64,000 bases of DNA from Betaproteobacteria bacterium (GCA_009782565.1 WRIU01000003.1:167889-231888), one strand, 5' to 3'; shown: positions 8,689-18,424, counted from the first letter of the stretch. Made by a program: numbers and translations. The notes: generated from the letters alone by a model not told the origin.

Positions 8689-9353
8689 GGGGTTTCCTTA
8701 TTGTCGGCAGAGCCGGAAATGGGGGCGGGGGTTTCCGGGGATGGAGCCGGTTTCGGGGGCTTGGGACGGGCATTCAGGCGTTGCGCGGCTTTTTCCCAGT
8801 CGCCACGCGCCAATAAGGGCCAGACGGCCAGCGCGCGGTCGATGGCCTCGAAAATAGAATCCCGCTCTTCCTGCCGAGGGGGCTTGAGAACGTAGTTGGT
8901 CACTTCGTTGCGGTCGCCGGGATGGCCGATGCCGATACGCAAGCGCCAGTAATCCGGAACCCCAAGATGGGCGGTAGCGTCCTTGAGGCCGTTGTGCCCA
9001 CCGGGGCCGCCGCCGAATTTGAGGCGCAACTGCCCTGGGGGAAGATCAAGCTCATCGTGGATGACGAGAATTTCATCCGGGAGGATGCGGTAGAAGTGCG
9101 CCAGCGCGACAATAGACTGCCCGGATCTGTTCATGAAGGTTTGCGGCATGAGCAGCCACGACGGCGGGCGTGATTCTTCGCGCAAGGGGGCGACAAAGCC
9201 GTGAAAACGGGACTCAAACGAAAAACGCGCGCCCAGATCGTAGGCCAGCCCCTCGCAAAACCAAAACCCGGCGTTGTGCCGGGTTTTGGCATATTCCGCG
9301 CCGGGGTTGCCGAGGCCGACAATGAGCCGGGGAACAGATGCCGCCGTCGCCAT
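8685..9353 (-). CDS. pth: Peptidyl-tRNA hydrolase
   Basis: Pth (about 222 aa) releases tRNA from stalled peptidyl-tRNA in the cytoplasm. Conserved elements are [20 protein letters not shown] with the catalytic His, HDELDLPPG with the assisting Asp, and [11 protein letters not shown]. The C-terminal ~35 residues form a Pro- and Ala-rich tail longer than in E. coli. I chose the ATG at 9353. A TTG at 9374 with GAAGG just upstream, overlapping the end of rplY, is a real alternative. The gene overlaps ychF by 4 bp and follows rplY, the usual betaproteobacterial order. Confidence 0.95.
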   Translation of the reverse strand: MATAASVPRLIVGLGNPGAEYAKTRHNAGFWFCEGLAYDLGARFSFESRFHGFVAPLREESRPPSWLLMPQTFMNRSGQSIVALAHFYRILPDEILVIHDELDLPPGQLRLKFGGGPGGHNGLKDATAHLGVPDYWRLRIGIGHPGDRNEVTNYVLKPPRQEERDSIFEAIDRALAVWPLLARGDWEKAAQRLNARPKPPKPAPSPETPAPISGSADNKETP

Positions 9354-9382
9354 TGTTGTTGGATGCCTCGGCAACGCAGCCT

Positions 9383-10006
9383 TCAGGCCGCAGGTTCGGA
9401 GCCAGCGGCCTCTTCGGCAGCAGCATCGGCGGCCGCGTCGAGACGGCTTTGCTGTGCGCTGACAACCACGGGGTCGGTATCGGTGTGATGACCGAGTTCA
9501 ACGCCTTCGGGTAGCTTCAGGTGCGAGACGTGCAGCGATTGGCCGGCTTCGAGATTGGCGAGATCGACGGCGATGTACTCGGGCAAGTCCTTGGGCAGGC
9601 ACTTGACATCGAGTTCGGTCATAACCTGTGCAATGAGGCAGCCGCCAAGTTTGACCGCCGGGGAAATTTCACCGTTGATGAAGTGCAACGGAACCTTGAT
9701 GTGCAGCGCCTGTTCAGCGTCGATGCGCTGGAAGTCGATGTGCAGCGCCTGCATCTTGTACGGATGCCACTGGGTGTCACGCAGAACCACTGTCTCCTTG
9801 AGGCCGTCGACTTCCGCCGTGAGAAGCGTGGAGTGGAAGGCTTCCTTCTTGAGCAGGTGGAAGAGATCGTTGTGGTTCATGACGATAGGGGTGGCGTCCT
9901 TGCCGCCCCCATAGATGATGCCCGGCAGTTGCCCCGCGCGGCGCAGGCGGCGGCTCGCACTCGATCCCTGCTGTTCGCGGCGGGTAGCTTTGAAAGTAAT
10001 GCTCAT
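9383..10006 (-). CDS. rplY: 50S ribosomal protein L25 (long CTC/TL5 form)
   Basis: At 207 aa this is the long general-stress (CTC) form of L25. The N-terminal ~95 residues form the 5S rRNA-binding L25 domain (SSASRRLRRAGQLPGIIYGG), followed by the beta-rich TL5 domain and an Ala- and Glu-rich tail (AADAAAEEAAGSEPAA). The start at 10006 has AGGAG at nine bases. A hairpin with a T-run sits directly before the ribosome-binding site, which suggests that readthrough from prs is limited. Its neighbours prs and pth are the expected ones. Confidence 0.97.
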   Translation of the reverse strand: MSITFKATRREQQGSSASRRLRRAGQLPGIIYGGGKDATPIVMNHNDLFHLLKKEAFHSTLLTAEVDGLKETVVLRDTQWHPYKMQALHIDFQRIDAEQALHIKVPLHFINGEISPAVKLGGCLIAQVMTELDVKCLPKDLPEYIAVDLANLEAGQSLHVSHLKLPEGVELGHHTDTDPVVVSAQQSRLDAAADAAAEEAAGSEPAA

Positions 10007-10022
10007 GTTTTACAACTCCTGT

Positions 10023-10055
10023 AAAAATCCCGCCCGCGACCAGGCGGGGATGAAA
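10023..10055 (-). terminator. Rho-independent terminator/attenuator between prs and rplY
   Basis: Read on the minus strand, ATCCCCGCC and GGCGGGAT form a stem followed immediately by TTTTTAC, only a few bases before the rplY ribosome-binding site. It would end or attenuate prs transcripts. Confidence 0.65.
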
Positions 10056-10067
10056 AAAACCTTTCGT

Positions 10068-11021
10068 TCATCCTTCGACAAAGAGGGAAGAAACGGACTC
10101 CTCGTTGCTGATTCGCAGCATGGTGTCGGCAAGGATAGTGGCGACCGAAACCTGGCGGATGAGCGGGCAAGCAAGCGCGTCTTCGCGCAGGGGGATAGTA
10201 TCCGTCACGACAATGCCGTCGAGCGAGGATACGCTGATGCGTTCAACCGCATTGCCAGAGAGTACCGCGTGAGTGCAGTAAGCGAGCACCTGGCGCGCGC
10301 CGTGTTCCTTGAGGGCATCGGCCGCCTTGCACAGGGTGCCTGCGGTGTCGACGATGTCGTCCATGATGACGCAGGTACGGTTCTCGACTTCACCGATGAT
10401 GTTCATGACTTCGGCCACGTTGGCCTTGGGGCGGCGTTTGTCGATGATTGCCATGTCGCACTCCAGCCGCTTGGCAAAGGCGCGGGCGCGCAGCACACCA
10501 CCAACATCGGGAGAAACAACCAGTAAATTTTCGTACTTTTTTTGCCTGAGATCGGCAAGCAGCGTCGGGGAGGCGTAGACGTTGTCGACCGGGATGTCGA
10601 AGAACCCCTGTATCTGGTCGGCATGCAGGTCCATCGTCAGCAGACGGTTGACCCCCGCAGCCTGGAGCATGTTGGCTACGAGCTTGGAGGTAATCGGGAC
10701 GCGTGTCCCGCGCGGGCGGCGATCCTGCCGCGCGTAGCCGAAGTAAGGAATGGCAGCGGTGATGCGGCGAGCCGAAGCGCGTTTGAAGGCATCGACCATC
10801 ACCAGCAGTTCCATCAGGTTTTCATTGATGGGCGCGCAGGTGGGTTGGAGGATGAAAACATCTTCGCCACGCACGTTCTCATGGAGTTCAATCTGCACTT
10901 CGCCATCGGAGAAGCGGTTTATCGTTGCCGCGCCAAGCGAAATACCCAACCGACGGGCGACATCCGCCGCGAGTTTGGGGTTGGCGTTACCGGTAAAGAC
11001 CATCAGGTTGCCGGATGGCAT
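10068..11021 (-). CDS. prs: Ribose-phosphate pyrophosphokinase (PRPP synthetase)
   Basis: Prs (317 aa) transfers pyrophosphate from ATP to ribose-5-phosphate, making PRPP for nucleotide, histidine and tryptophan synthesis in the cytosol. Diagnostic stretches are [38 protein letters not shown], the metal-binding [17 protein letters not shown] and the PRPP loop [17 protein letters not shown]. Length and motifs are those of class I enzymes, which require phosphate and are inhibited by ADP. It sits between tRNA-Gln and rplY, an arrangement familiar from other betaproteobacteria. A terminator-like hairpin follows. Confidence 0.98.
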   Translation of the reverse strand: MPSGNLMVFTGNANPKLAADVARRLGISLGAATINRFSDGEVQIELHENVRGEDVFILQPTCAPINENLMELLVMVDAFKRASARRITAAIPYFGYARQDRRPRGTRVPITSKLVANMLQAAGVNRLLTMDLHADQIQGFFDIPVDNVYASPTLLADLRQKKYENLLVVSPDVGGVLRARAFAKRLECDMAIIDKRRPKANVAEVMNIIGEVENRTCVIMDDIVDTAGTLCKAADALKEHGARQVLAYCTHAVLSGNAVERISVSSLDGIVVTDTIPLREDALACPLIRQVSVATILADTMLRISNEESVSSLFVEG

Positions 11022-11120
11022 AACGACTGCTCCAGTGGCGGTTCAGTAAAAGCTTAAACTGAGCGCGCCGTCAAAAAGCGACACGGGCAGACCTAGAGGG
11101 GTCTGCCCGCCATGACAGGG

Positions 11121-11194
11121 CTGGGGAGGAAGGATTCGAACCCTCGAATGCCGGAATCAAAATCCGGTGCCTTGACCAACTTGGCGACTCCCCA
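11121..11194 (-). tRNA. tRNA-Gln (anticodon TTG)
   Basis: On the minus strand the sequence folds as a complete cloverleaf. The acceptor TGGGGAG pairs with CTCCCCA, the anticodon stem-loop is CCGGA-TTTTGAT-TCCGG giving anticodon TTG, and the T-loop is GGTTCGAATCC. The discriminator base is G, as expected for glutamine. The following genomic bases are CCC rather than CCA, so the terminal A is not encoded and must be repaired by tRNA nucleotidyltransferase. It lies between ispE and prs. Confidence 0.97.
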
Positions 11195-11195
11195 T

Positions 11196-12098
11196 TTAAA
11201 AACCTTTCACGTCTCCAAACCGCAGACCGAGCATCGGATGCCGCGCCAAACTCTCCACTTGCCAAGCTTGCCAGCGCGCCGGACATTGCCCAACGATCCG
11301 CGCCGCATGCTCGGATGAATCAACAGGGGCAAAAACACACGCGCCCGCACCGGTCATCCGCGCCGGGGCAAATTGCCCAAGCCATGAAAGTGCTTCCTTT
11401 ATTTCCGGGAAGAGTTCGCAGGCAACCGGCTGCAAATCGTTGTGGGAGCAATCCAACGTGAAGCTATCTATGTTAATTGGAGGCGTATTTCGCGTCAAGT
11501 CTGGCGAAGCGAAAATCCGTGCAGTCGGCACATTGATGCCGGGGGCGAGCACGACATAGCAAGCAGGGGGCAATGTGATCGATTGCAGGATTTCGCCGAT
11601 GCTTTCGGCAAAAGCGTCGCGCCCGAAGAGGAAGAAAGGCACATCCGCGCCAAGAGTCATGCCAATTTCATGCAGCCGGATTGGACCGAGCCGCGTATTC
11701 CAGAGACGGTCGAGCGCCATCAGGGTGGTGGCGGCATCCGAACTGCCGCCGCCAAGCCCGCCCCCCAGGGGAAGGCGTTTGTGCACGGTAATATCGGCTC
11801 CGAATGGGCAATCGGCGGCCTGTTGCAAGGCCTGCGCCGCGCGTATGCAGAGATCGGTTTCTTCCGGCACACCGGCAACGGCATCCGTGCGGTGGATTTT
11901 GCCGTCTTTGCGTATGGTGAAATCGAGGGTATCCCCCCAGTCGAGCAGACGGAAGACCGATTGCAACAGATGGTAGCCGTCGGCGCGCCGGCCAACGACA
12001 TGCAGGAAAAGGTTGAGTTTGGCCGGAGCTGGACAGCCTTCAAACCGGCCGGGCGAGGGCAAAACCGGCGGCATCATCCGTGCGGGAGGCATTATCAT
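11196..12098 (-). CDS. ispE: 4-diphosphocytidyl-2-C-methyl-D-erythritol kinase
   Basis: IspE (about 300 aa) phosphorylates CDP-methylerythritol in the MEP pathway to isoprenoids. It is a GHMP kinase: PAPAKLNLFLHV near the N-terminus, the glycine-rich ATP loop PLGGGLGGGSSDAATTL, and MTGAGACVFAPV near the C-terminus. The ATG at 12098 is chosen because it overlaps the lolB stop as ATGA and has GGAG five bases upstream; an in-frame ATG at 12116 exists. Coupling to lolB and adjacency to tRNA-Gln follow the usual betaproteobacterial order. Confidence 0.96.
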   Translation of the reverse strand: MIMPPARMMPPVLPSPGRFEGCPAPAKLNLFLHVVGRRADGYHLLQSVFRLLDWGDTLDFTIRKDGKIHRTDAVAGVPEETDLCIRAAQALQQAADCPFGADITVHKRLPLGGGLGGGSSDAATTLMALDRLWNTRLGPIRLHEIGMTLGADVPFFLFGRDAFAESIGEILQSITLPPACYVVLAPGINVPTARIFASPDLTRNTPPINIDSFTLDCSHNDLQPVACELFPEIKEALSWLGQFAPARMTGAGACVFAPVDSSEHAARIVGQCPARWQAWQVESLARHPMLGLRFGDVKGF

Positions 12099-12727
12099 GG
12101 CATCTCCACTTTCCATCGGTCGACAACCAGCCGCAGACGGAATTCTCCACGGGAAATGTCGACGAGGCGCGGCAGGGCTTCCGGGGATTCATCCTGGTAG
12201 CCAAGGTAGTCGATGATCCAGCCCCGGTCGATGAGGCGCGCGGGACGACCCCGCACGTCGAGCGAGCGCACTTCGCCATCACCGGGCGGCGCGGCCTGCA
12301 CCCAAGCGGCCAGGCGCTCAGGCGGCAGACCCGCTTCGGCGGCGCCGGGGAGCAATACCGGAACGAGGTCGGCGACCTGTGGGGCGTATCGGCGTTCGCC
12401 GTTGGCAAGCAAAACTTCCGCGCCGTCCGGGCCAGAGTCGATTTGAGCGACGATTTGCCCGAGCGGGCTGGAGACTGTCCAGCGATCCATTCCGATACGG
12501 CGCTCCCAATCCAAGCGCCCTGAGGCGGACTGCTTGCCGTCGCTGGCAGACAAACGGCCCGATAGCGAGAAAGCGTCGAACGTTTGCCGCGCTACGGGAT
12601 CTAGCGCCGGAGCAGGCGGGTTGAGGGCGCAAGCGGATGTCAGGACGCCAACGGCCAAGCCTGCTATCCAGGCGCGAAAGGCATGGACGGTGATGCCCGG
12701 ACGAAGCGGTAAACAGAGGTTGTTCAA
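12095..12727 (-). CDS. lolB: Outer-membrane lipoprotein insertion factor LolB
   Basis: LolB (210 aa) receives lipoproteins from periplasmic LolA and inserts them into the inner leaflet of the outer membrane. It is itself a lipoprotein: a hydrophobic signal is followed by the lipobox LTSAC with Cys33. The family features F.LSGRLS...SG.L.W, SPLGQ..A and a C-terminal PRLVDISRGEFRLRLVVDRW are seen. It overlaps the TPR gene by 4 bp upstream and ispE by 4 bp downstream, so the three are probably translated from one message. Confidence 0.93.
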   Translation of the reverse strand: MNNLCLPLRPGITVHAFRAWIAGLAVGVLTSACALNPPAPALDPVARQTFDAFSLSGRLSASDGKQSASGRLDWERRIGMDRWTVSSPLGQIVAQIDSGPDGAEVLLANGERRYAPQVADLVPVLLPGAAEAGLPPERLAAWVQAAPPGDGEVRSLDVRGRPARLIDRGWIIDYLGYQDESPEALPRLVDISRGEFRLRLVVDRWKVEMP

Positions 12728-14607
12728 CGTTTTTTACCCGAAACTTTCTTACCCGGCTTCTTCTCCGGAGCCTGATACAGCCGACGGATTGTCTTTTCCA
12801 GAGTGGCATTGCCGGGATGCGCGGCCTTCGCGTCATCGAGGATGCGGCGGGCTTCATCGGCACGGTTCAGTTGCCAGAGCACTTCACCAAGGTGCGCGGC
12901 GATTTCAGGGTCAGCGCGCAGGGCATAGGCTTGTTCAAGCCGCTCCAGCGCGCCATCGGGGTCGCCGCGCTTGAAGCGCACCCAACCCATGCTGTCGAGG
13001 ATATACGCGTCCCTTGGAAGAATTCCCAAAGCGCGGGCGATCAGTGCTTCGGCTTCTTCCAAGCGTTGCCCACGGTCAGCCAGCGAGTAACCGAGCGCGT
13101 TATAGGCATGCGCGTATTCGGGAGCCAAAGCGATCAGCTTACGCAACCGCCCTTCCATGATTTCGTACAGGCCGAGGCGTTCGGCAAGCATGGCAGATTC
13201 ATAGAGCAGGTCATTGTCGTCGGGATGCTCGCGCAGGGCATTATTGATAAGATCAAACGCCTGCCGGACACGCCCCACTTCCACGAGCAACTGGGTTTCG
13301 GTGAGCAGGTAACGGCGCTGGATGCTTGGATTCGGGGCGTCGCGCAGGAGCTTGCGGGCCTGGTCGATATGGCCTTCCTTTGCCAGGCTCTGTGCGCTGC
13401 GGATGCGCGCTTCGGTGGCATACCCGCCAGGGCTCACGGCATCGAACCATTTTCGTGCGGCAGCATATTCACCGCGGTCAGAAGCTATTTTGCCGAGTTG
13501 AAGCCGGATGAGATCGGCTTGCGGATGACCGGAGACCAATAACTTTTTCAACAACGGCTCAGCAGTAGCGGTATCGCCAAGCTCGGCGGAAAGCATGGCA
13601 ACGGTATAGAGCAGGTCACGGTCGTCGGGCGTGGCGGCAAGCAGGGTATTGAATTCGTTGCGCGCGGCAGCGAGCTTGTTGGCAGCGATCAGGCTGCGGG
13701 CATAGGCAAGCCGGAGTTCACGGTTGTTCGGCTCTTGTGCCAGCGCGGCCCTAAGCATCACATTGGCCTGATCCGCCGCACCGGCTTCGACCAGGATATG
13801 GGTTTTGATCATCAGCGCCGGCAACCAGTTGGGGCGCAGTTCGAGGGCGCGGTCAATCGCGCCCGTCGCTTCCATCGGGCGTTTGGCGATGATGGCGGCC
13901 TGGGCGCGCGCGAAATGAGCCTCGGGGTATGTGAGATAAGGTTCGGTCACACGATAGATGAGACTCTTTGTCACATCCTTGTTTTCGGCTTTTGAGAGGG
14001 CGCGGTTGAGCCCCAACAGGTTGGGGGCGAGTCTCCCCGGATTCTGAGCCAAGGTACGCGCCAAGGCTTCCTGAATCTTATCAATGGCGGGACTGTGGCC
14101 GCGTTCGACATAGTCCGCGAACTGGCGGGCTTCTTTCGAGTGGGGGGCAACTTCGATCCACAGCCGCGCAGCCTCGGCGATGAGTGGAGCTTCCTTCGAC
14201 CGGGAAGCTATATACGCGGCGCGGTGGGCGATGCGCGGGTCACGCGTCTTGCGCGCGAGTGTGAGGTAGGCTTGCGCCGATTCCCGGAACTGGCCGCGCG
14301 TAGCGGCAATTTCGGCGAGCAAAAAATCCTGGAGCGTTTCCGCGCTCAGTTCCTGGGCAGGAAATTCACCTGGGTCTTCGATGACAGACAGATCGGCGGC
14401 ATCAGCACCGGGTATGTCGGCCTCTTCATTGGAGTCATCTTCATCTTCATCGCCGTCCGGGCTGTTCACGTCATCCAGGTTGACGCCCGTGTCCGTGTTG
14501 AATTCAAGCAAGCCCCCAGGGTCTTCCGCAGACACGGGCGCAACTGGCAGACAAAACGCCAGAATGGCTCCAAGAAACATCACAATACGAGCTAGCGGGA
14601 GCTTCAT
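12724..14607 (-). CDS. Secreted tetratricopeptide-repeat protein
   Basis: A 627-aa protein with a cleavable-type signal (MKLPLARIVMFLGAILAF...PVSAED), an acidic low-complexity stretch at about residues 50-75 (DEDEDDSNEEAD), then TPR helices through most of its length and a Lys-rich tail (KKPGKKVSGKKR). TPRs with the W-LG-A-F-P pattern are clearest in the C-terminal third (AYNALGYSLADRG..., AYILDSMGWVRFKRG...). It is likely a periplasmic scaffold. Placement directly before lolB is common in betaproteobacteria and hints at envelope biogenesis, but no partner is known. It starts 16 bp after the fabG stop. Confidence 0.88.
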   Translation of the reverse strand: MKLPLARIVMFLGAILAFCLPVAPVSAEDPGGLLEFNTDTGVNLDDVNSPDGDEDEDDSNEEADIPGADAADLSVIEDPGEFPAQELSAETLQDFLLAEIAATRGQFRESAQAYLTLARKTRDPRIAHRAAYIASRSKEAPLIAEAARLWIEVAPHSKEARQFADYVERGHSPAIDKIQEALARTLAQNPGRLAPNLLGLNRALSKAENKDVTKSLIYRVTEPYLTYPEAHFARAQAAIIAKRPMEATGAIDRALELRPNWLPALMIKTHILVEAGAADQANVMLRAALAQEPNNRELRLAYARSLIAANKLAAARNEFNTLLAATPDDRDLLYTVAMLSAELGDTATAEPLLKKLLVSGHPQADLIRLQLGKIASDRGEYAAARKWFDAVSPGGYATEARIRSAQSLAKEGHIDQARKLLRDAPNPSIQRRYLLTETQLLVEVGRVRQAFDLINNALREHPDDNDLLYESAMLAERLGLYEIMEGRLRKLIALAPEYAHAYNALGYSLADRGQRLEEAEALIARALGILPRDAYILDSMGWVRFKRGDPDGALERLEQAYALRADPEIAAHLGEVLWQLNRADEARRILDDAKAAHPGNATLEKTIRRLYQAPEKKPGKKVSGKKR

Positions 14608-14623
14608 GACAGCTTCCTCAAAA

Positions 14624-15379
14624 TCATGTTACATACATGCCACCATTGACATGCAGTGTCGTCCCAGTGATGTAGGCCGCTGCCGGTGAAGCGAGAAACG
14701 CCACAGCGCAAGCAATCTCCTCCGGATTGCCGAGACGGCCCAGCGGGATGTTGCTCAAAAGGGAATCGCGCACTGCCTGCGGCAGCCCTTGGGTCATCTG
14801 GGTATCAATGAAACCCGGCGCGACGCAATTGACGGTGATGTTGCGGCTGCCCAGTTCCCTGGCGAGCGAACGGCTCATCCCCGCCACGCCGGCCTTGGAG
14901 GCAGCGTAATTGGCCTGTCCCGGATTGCCGGTGCTGCCCACCACCGAAGTAATGTTGATGATGCGGCCCGCGCGCGCCTTCATCATGCCGCGCATCACCA
15001 GGCGCGACATTCGGAACACCGCCTTGAGATTGACGTCGATGACGGCATCCCATTCCTCATCTTTCATACGCATGGCGAGGTTGTCCTGGGTAATGCCCGC
15101 ATTGTTGACCAGGATGCCGACCGTGCCGAATTCTTTTTCGATTCCCGCAACGGCCTGCTCACAGGCCGAACTGTCGGTAACATCAAGCACTATTCCCGCA
15201 CCCTTTATCCCGGCACCCGAAAACGCCTGGGTCAATTCTGCGGCGGCCTCCTGCGTGATGGCCGTGCCGATCACGACCGCTCCCTGCCGCCCAAGTTCAA
15301 ACGCCACCGCGCGGCCAATACCGCGCATCGCACCCGTTACCAGTGCAAGTTGCCCTTCGAGCGAGTAACTCATATTCAT
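14624..15379 (-). CDS. fabG: 3-oxoacyl-[acyl-carrier-protein] reductase
   Basis: FabG (251 aa) is the NADPH-dependent short-chain reductase of type II fatty-acid synthesis. The cofactor loop TGAMRGIGRAVAFELG, the NNAG motif and the catalytic Ser-Tyr-Lys set (ITSVVGSTGNPGQ then NYAASKAG) are present, and the C-terminus YITGTTLHVNGGMYV is typical. One residue is unusual: the cofactor loop has Met where Ser or Thr is common (GAMRGIG). The start overlaps the fabD stop by 4 bp; an ATG six bases further in is an alternative. acpP, normally next, is absent. Confidence 0.96.
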   Translation of the reverse strand: MNMSYSLEGQLALVTGAMRGIGRAVAFELGRQGAVVIGTAITQEAAAELTQAFSGAGIKGAGIVLDVTDSSACEQAVAGIEKEFGTVGILVNNAGITQDNLAMRMKDEEWDAVIDVNLKAVFRMSRLVMRGMMKARAGRIINITSVVGSTGNPGQANYAASKAGVAGMSRSLARELGSRNITVNCVAPGFIDTQMTQGLPQAVRDSLLSNIPLGRLGNPEEIACAVAFLASPAAAYITGTTLHVNGGMYVT

Positions 15380-16311
15380 TCCATCCCCATTTCCGCCAAT
15401 ATCTGTTCCAGGCTCGCCGCGTCATGCAGCGCCCCCCCTTCCACATCCTTGCTGATCCGCCGGGTCATGGCAGCCAGCACCTTGCCAGGGCCGCACTCGA
15501 TGACGCGGGTCAATCCACGCGCGGTCATCGCCGTCACGGACTCGATCCAGCGTACCGGCGAAAACGCCTGCCGCACGAGCGCGTCGCGTATCTTCTCGGG
15601 ATCATCCTGGACAGCAACATCGACATTGTTGAGCACGTCGATTTCCGGCTTGGAGATTCGTACCGTCGCCAGCCGTTCGCGCAAGCGTTCCGCCGCCGGT
15701 TTCATCAGGGCGCAATGAAAAGGCGCGGACACCGGCAATAGCACCGCGCGCTTCGCGCCCTTTGCGGTGGCAAGCGTCATCGCACGTTCCACCGCAGCTT
15801 TGGCTCCGGCGATCACAATCTGCCCCGGCATGTTGAGATTGGCGGCATCCACGACTTCACCCCGCGCCGCTTCGGCACAGGTTGCGCGCACGTCCTCGAT
15901 GTCCAGCCCCATGAGCGCTGCCATTGCGCCCTCCCCTTCCGGCACGGCCTCCTGCATCGCCTGGGCGCGGAACCTCACCAACGGCACGGCATCGGCAAAG
16001 GACAAGGCGCCTGCTGCCACCAGCGCCGAATATTCGCCCAGGCTATGCCCAGCCACCAAAGCCGGTCTGGAACCTCCCGCCGCCAGCCAGGCGCGATACA
16101 CAGCCACACCGGCGGTCAGCATCAGGGGTTGGGTATTGACGGTCAGAGCCAGACGCTCCGCCGGACCAACCGAGGCCATTTGCCACAAATCCTCGCCAAG
16201 CGCCTCAGAGGCTTCAGCGAAAGTTTCACGAATGGCTGATGAATCGCCATAGCTCTCCATCATGCCGACGGATTGCGAACCCTGACCGGGAAAGACCAAT
16301 GCGAAAGCCAT
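15376..16311 (-). CDS. fabD: Malonyl-CoA:ACP transacylase
   Basis: FabD (311 aa) loads malonate onto acyl carrier protein. It begins AFALVFPGQGSQSVGM, has the nucleophile elbow GHSLGEYSAL with Ser90, the malonyl-binding Arg region (VRFRAQAMQEAVPEG) and the catalytic His in SAPFHCALM. The ATG at 16311 gives the canonical N-terminus, while an extension to 16356 would add 15 residues and overlap the fabH stop. It lies between fabH and fabG in the conserved fab order. Confidence 0.97.
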   Translation of the reverse strand: MAFALVFPGQGSQSVGMMESYGDSSAIRETFAEASEALGEDLWQMASVGPAERLALTVNTQPLMLTAGVAVYRAWLAAGGSRPALVAGHSLGEYSALVAAGALSFADAVPLVRFRAQAMQEAVPEGEGAMAALMGLDIEDVRATCAEAARGEVVDAANLNMPGQIVIAGAKAAVERAMTLATAKGAKRAVLLPVSAPFHCALMKPAAERLRERLATVRISKPEIDVLNNVDVAVQDDPEKIRDALVRQAFSPVRWIESVTAMTARGLTRVIECGPGKVLAAMTRRISKDVEGGALHDAASLEQILAEMGME

Positions 16312-16352
16312 ATCTTTTTCCGTTGATTCAAAAGAACCGGCATCCTGGCCGG

Positions 16353-17318
16353 TCAAACGTCAATAAGTGCCGCGCCCCAGGCAAACCCCCCGCCGATCCC
16401 TTCGAGCACGATCCGTTGACCGGGGCGGATGCGGCCGTCGCGTACCGCGCAATCGAGCGCAAGCGGAATCGAAGCCGCCGAAGTATTGCCGTGAATGCCG
16501 ACCGTCGTCACCACCTTTTCCATCGGCAATCCTAGATGCTTGGCCGAAGACTGGATGATACGGATATTGGCCTGATGCGGAACAAACCAGTCGATGCTCT
16601 CCTGCGGCACGCCTGCCAAATTGATGACTTCCCGCATCACTTCGTCCAGCGCCTTGACCGCAAACTTGAAGACCGTCTGCCCGTTCATGCGAAGGAAGGG
16701 GTCCCCCATCACCTGGCCTCCGGCAACATTGCCGGGAACCCAGAGGTCTGGATGATGGCTGCCGTCCGCGTGGAGCGCCATGGCGCGCACACCAGGCTCA
16801 TCCGACGCTTCCAGCACCACCGCACCCGCTCCATCGCCGAACAGCACACAGGTACTGCGGTCGGTCCAATCGAGGATGCGCGAAAACACCTCAGCGCCGA
16901 TGACCAACGCCCGCCGGTGGCTGCCCGAACGGATGAACTTTTCTGCGGTAGCCAGCGCGTAAACGAAACCACAGCAGACCGCCTGCACATCGAAAGCCGC
17001 ACAGTTGTTTCTGATGCCAAGCCCGGCCTGCACCAGCGTCGCCGTACTCGGAAAGATGAAATCGGGGGTCGACGTCGCAACAATGATGAGGTCGATGTCG
17101 GCGGAGGAGCAACCGGCAGCCTCAATAGCTTGCCGCGCAGCGATCAGCGCCAGGTCGCTCGAATTAGTGCCGGGTGCGGCAAAGTGGCGGGCACGAATCC
17201 CGGTACGGACCGTCACCCACTCATCCGAAGTGTCGATGCCGCGCCTGACCAGGTCATCATTCGTAACCGGTTCCCCCGGTAAATGGCTGCCTGTTCCGGC
17301 AATTCTGGCAAAGATCAT
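16353..17318 (-). CDS. fabH: 3-oxoacyl-[acyl-carrier-protein] synthase III
   Basis: KAS III (321 aa) starts fatty-acid chains by condensing acetyl-CoA with malonyl-ACP. The Cys-His-Asn triad is visible: Cys115 in [10 protein letters not shown], His in [11 protein letters not shown] and Asn in [15 protein letters not shown]. The C-terminal glycine-rich [13 protein letters not shown] is normal. It overlaps plsX by 4 bp at its start, as is usual in this operon. Confidence 0.97.
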   Translation of the reverse strand: MIFARIAGTGSHLPGEPVTNDDLVRRGIDTSDEWVTVRTGIRARHFAAPGTNSSDLALIAARQAIEAAGCSSADIDLIIVATSTPDFIFPSTATLVQAGLGIRNNCAAFDVQAVCCGFVYALATAEKFIRSGSHRRALVIGAEVFSRILDWTDRSTCVLFGDGAGAVVLEASDEPGVRAMALHADGSHHPDLWVPGNVAGGQVMGDPFLRMNGQTVFKFAVKALDEVMREVINLAGVPQESIDWFVPHQANIRIIQSSAKHLGLPMEKVVTTVGIHGNTSAASIPLALDCAVRDGRIRPGQRIVLEGIGGGFAWGAALIDV

Positions 17319-18340
17319 GCGTTCTCCCCGTTGGTGCTCATCATTGTCTCCATCCTGTCCTGGATGCGCTGGATCAGGTTGTTGGCAACGGCATCGGCAG
17401 CCCGGCCAAGCGCCTGCTCAAAAGCATACGTGTCGGCCGACCCATGGCTCTTCAGCACCACGCCACCGCGTAGCCCAAGCAGCACCGCACCATTGTAGTG
17501 ACCGGGATTTGCCCGGTTCTTGAACCTTTTGAGCACTGGCATCGCCACCAACCCCATCAGCATCGAAAGCGGCCCGCTCCTGACTTCATCGCGCAAAAAG
17601 GTTGCAAGCATCTTCAGCAGCCCCTCGCTGGTCTTGAGCGCCACGTTACCGGCGAAACCATCGCAGACCACGACATCGGTCGTCCCCCTGAAGATGTCAT
17701 CCCCTTCAACGTAGCCGTGGTAATTGAGGCTACTCACGCGCAATAGCTCAGATGCGCGTTTGGTCAGTTCGTTCCCCTTGATCTCCTCGGTTCCGACATT
17801 GAGCAGCCCCACCGTCGGACGCTCATTATGGTCGAGCGCCGCCGCCAGCATCGAACCCATGATCCCAAATTCAAACAGGTGCTCAGGAGTGCAGTCGACA
17901 TTACCCCCCAGGTCAAGGACATAAGTATGCCCCTTGATCGTTGGCAACGCGAAACAGATCGCCGGACGGTCGACGCCAGGAAACGTTTTCAGCGCGAAAC
18001 GGGAAATCATCACCAGCGCGCCGGTATTGCCCGCCGACACCGCAGCCTGAGCCTGGCCGTTCTTGACCAGATGGAGTGCCACGCGCATCGAAGAATCCCT
18101 TTTCGCGCGTATGCTCGTAGGCGGTTCGTCCATTTCCACCACCTGAGTGGCATTATGAATGTGCAACCGCGATCTCAGTCTGGACTGAGCACCTTCCACC
18201 AGGGGAGCCAATTCTTCCTCGCGCCCGACGAGAATCGCCTCGGCATCGGGATGCGTATTCAAAAAGGCCAGCGTCGCCGGTACGGTAACGGCCGGGCCGT
18301 AATCGCCCCCCATGCAATCAATTGCAATGGTAGTATTCAT
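17315..18340 (-). CDS. plsX: Phosphate acyltransferase PlsX
   Basis: PlsX (341 aa) makes acyl-phosphate from acyl-ACP, supplying PlsY for membrane phospholipid synthesis at the cytoplasmic face. Family segments include [12 protein letters not shown] at the N-terminus, SAGNTGAL in the middle, [18 protein letters not shown], and [17 protein letters not shown]. The ATG at 18340 follows GAGGGAG and gives the canonical start. It follows rpmF by 84 bp, and the two are commonly cotranscribed, linking ribosome and membrane supply. Confidence 0.97.
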   Translation of the reverse strand: MNTTIAIDCMGGDYGPAVTVPATLAFLNTHPDAEAILVGREEELAPLVEGAQSRLRSRLHIHNATQVVEMDEPPTSIRAKRDSSMRVALHLVKNGQAQAAVSAGNTGALVMISRFALKTFPGVDRPAICFALPTIKGHTYVLDLGGNVDCTPEHLFEFGIMGSMLAAALDHNERPTVGLLNVGTEEIKGNELTKRASELLRVSSLNYHGYVEGDDIFRGTTDVVVCDGFAGNVALKTSEGLLKMLATFLRDEVRSGPLSMLMGLVAMPVLKRFKNRANPGHYNGAVLLGLRGGVVLKSHGSADTYAFEQALGRAADAVANNLIQRIQDRMETMMSTNGENA

Positions 18341-18424
18341 TACTCCCTCGTATGACAAGTAAGGGACGAAAAAAACGGCGAGGGCATACGCACCTGCGCC
18401 GATTTCCGGATTCCCGGACGAAAC

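Noticed and set aside
7576..8895. Long open frame (439 codons) opposite ychF
   Set aside because: It is antisense to the clear ychF gene, lacks recognisable domains and reflects the strong codon bias of the true gene.
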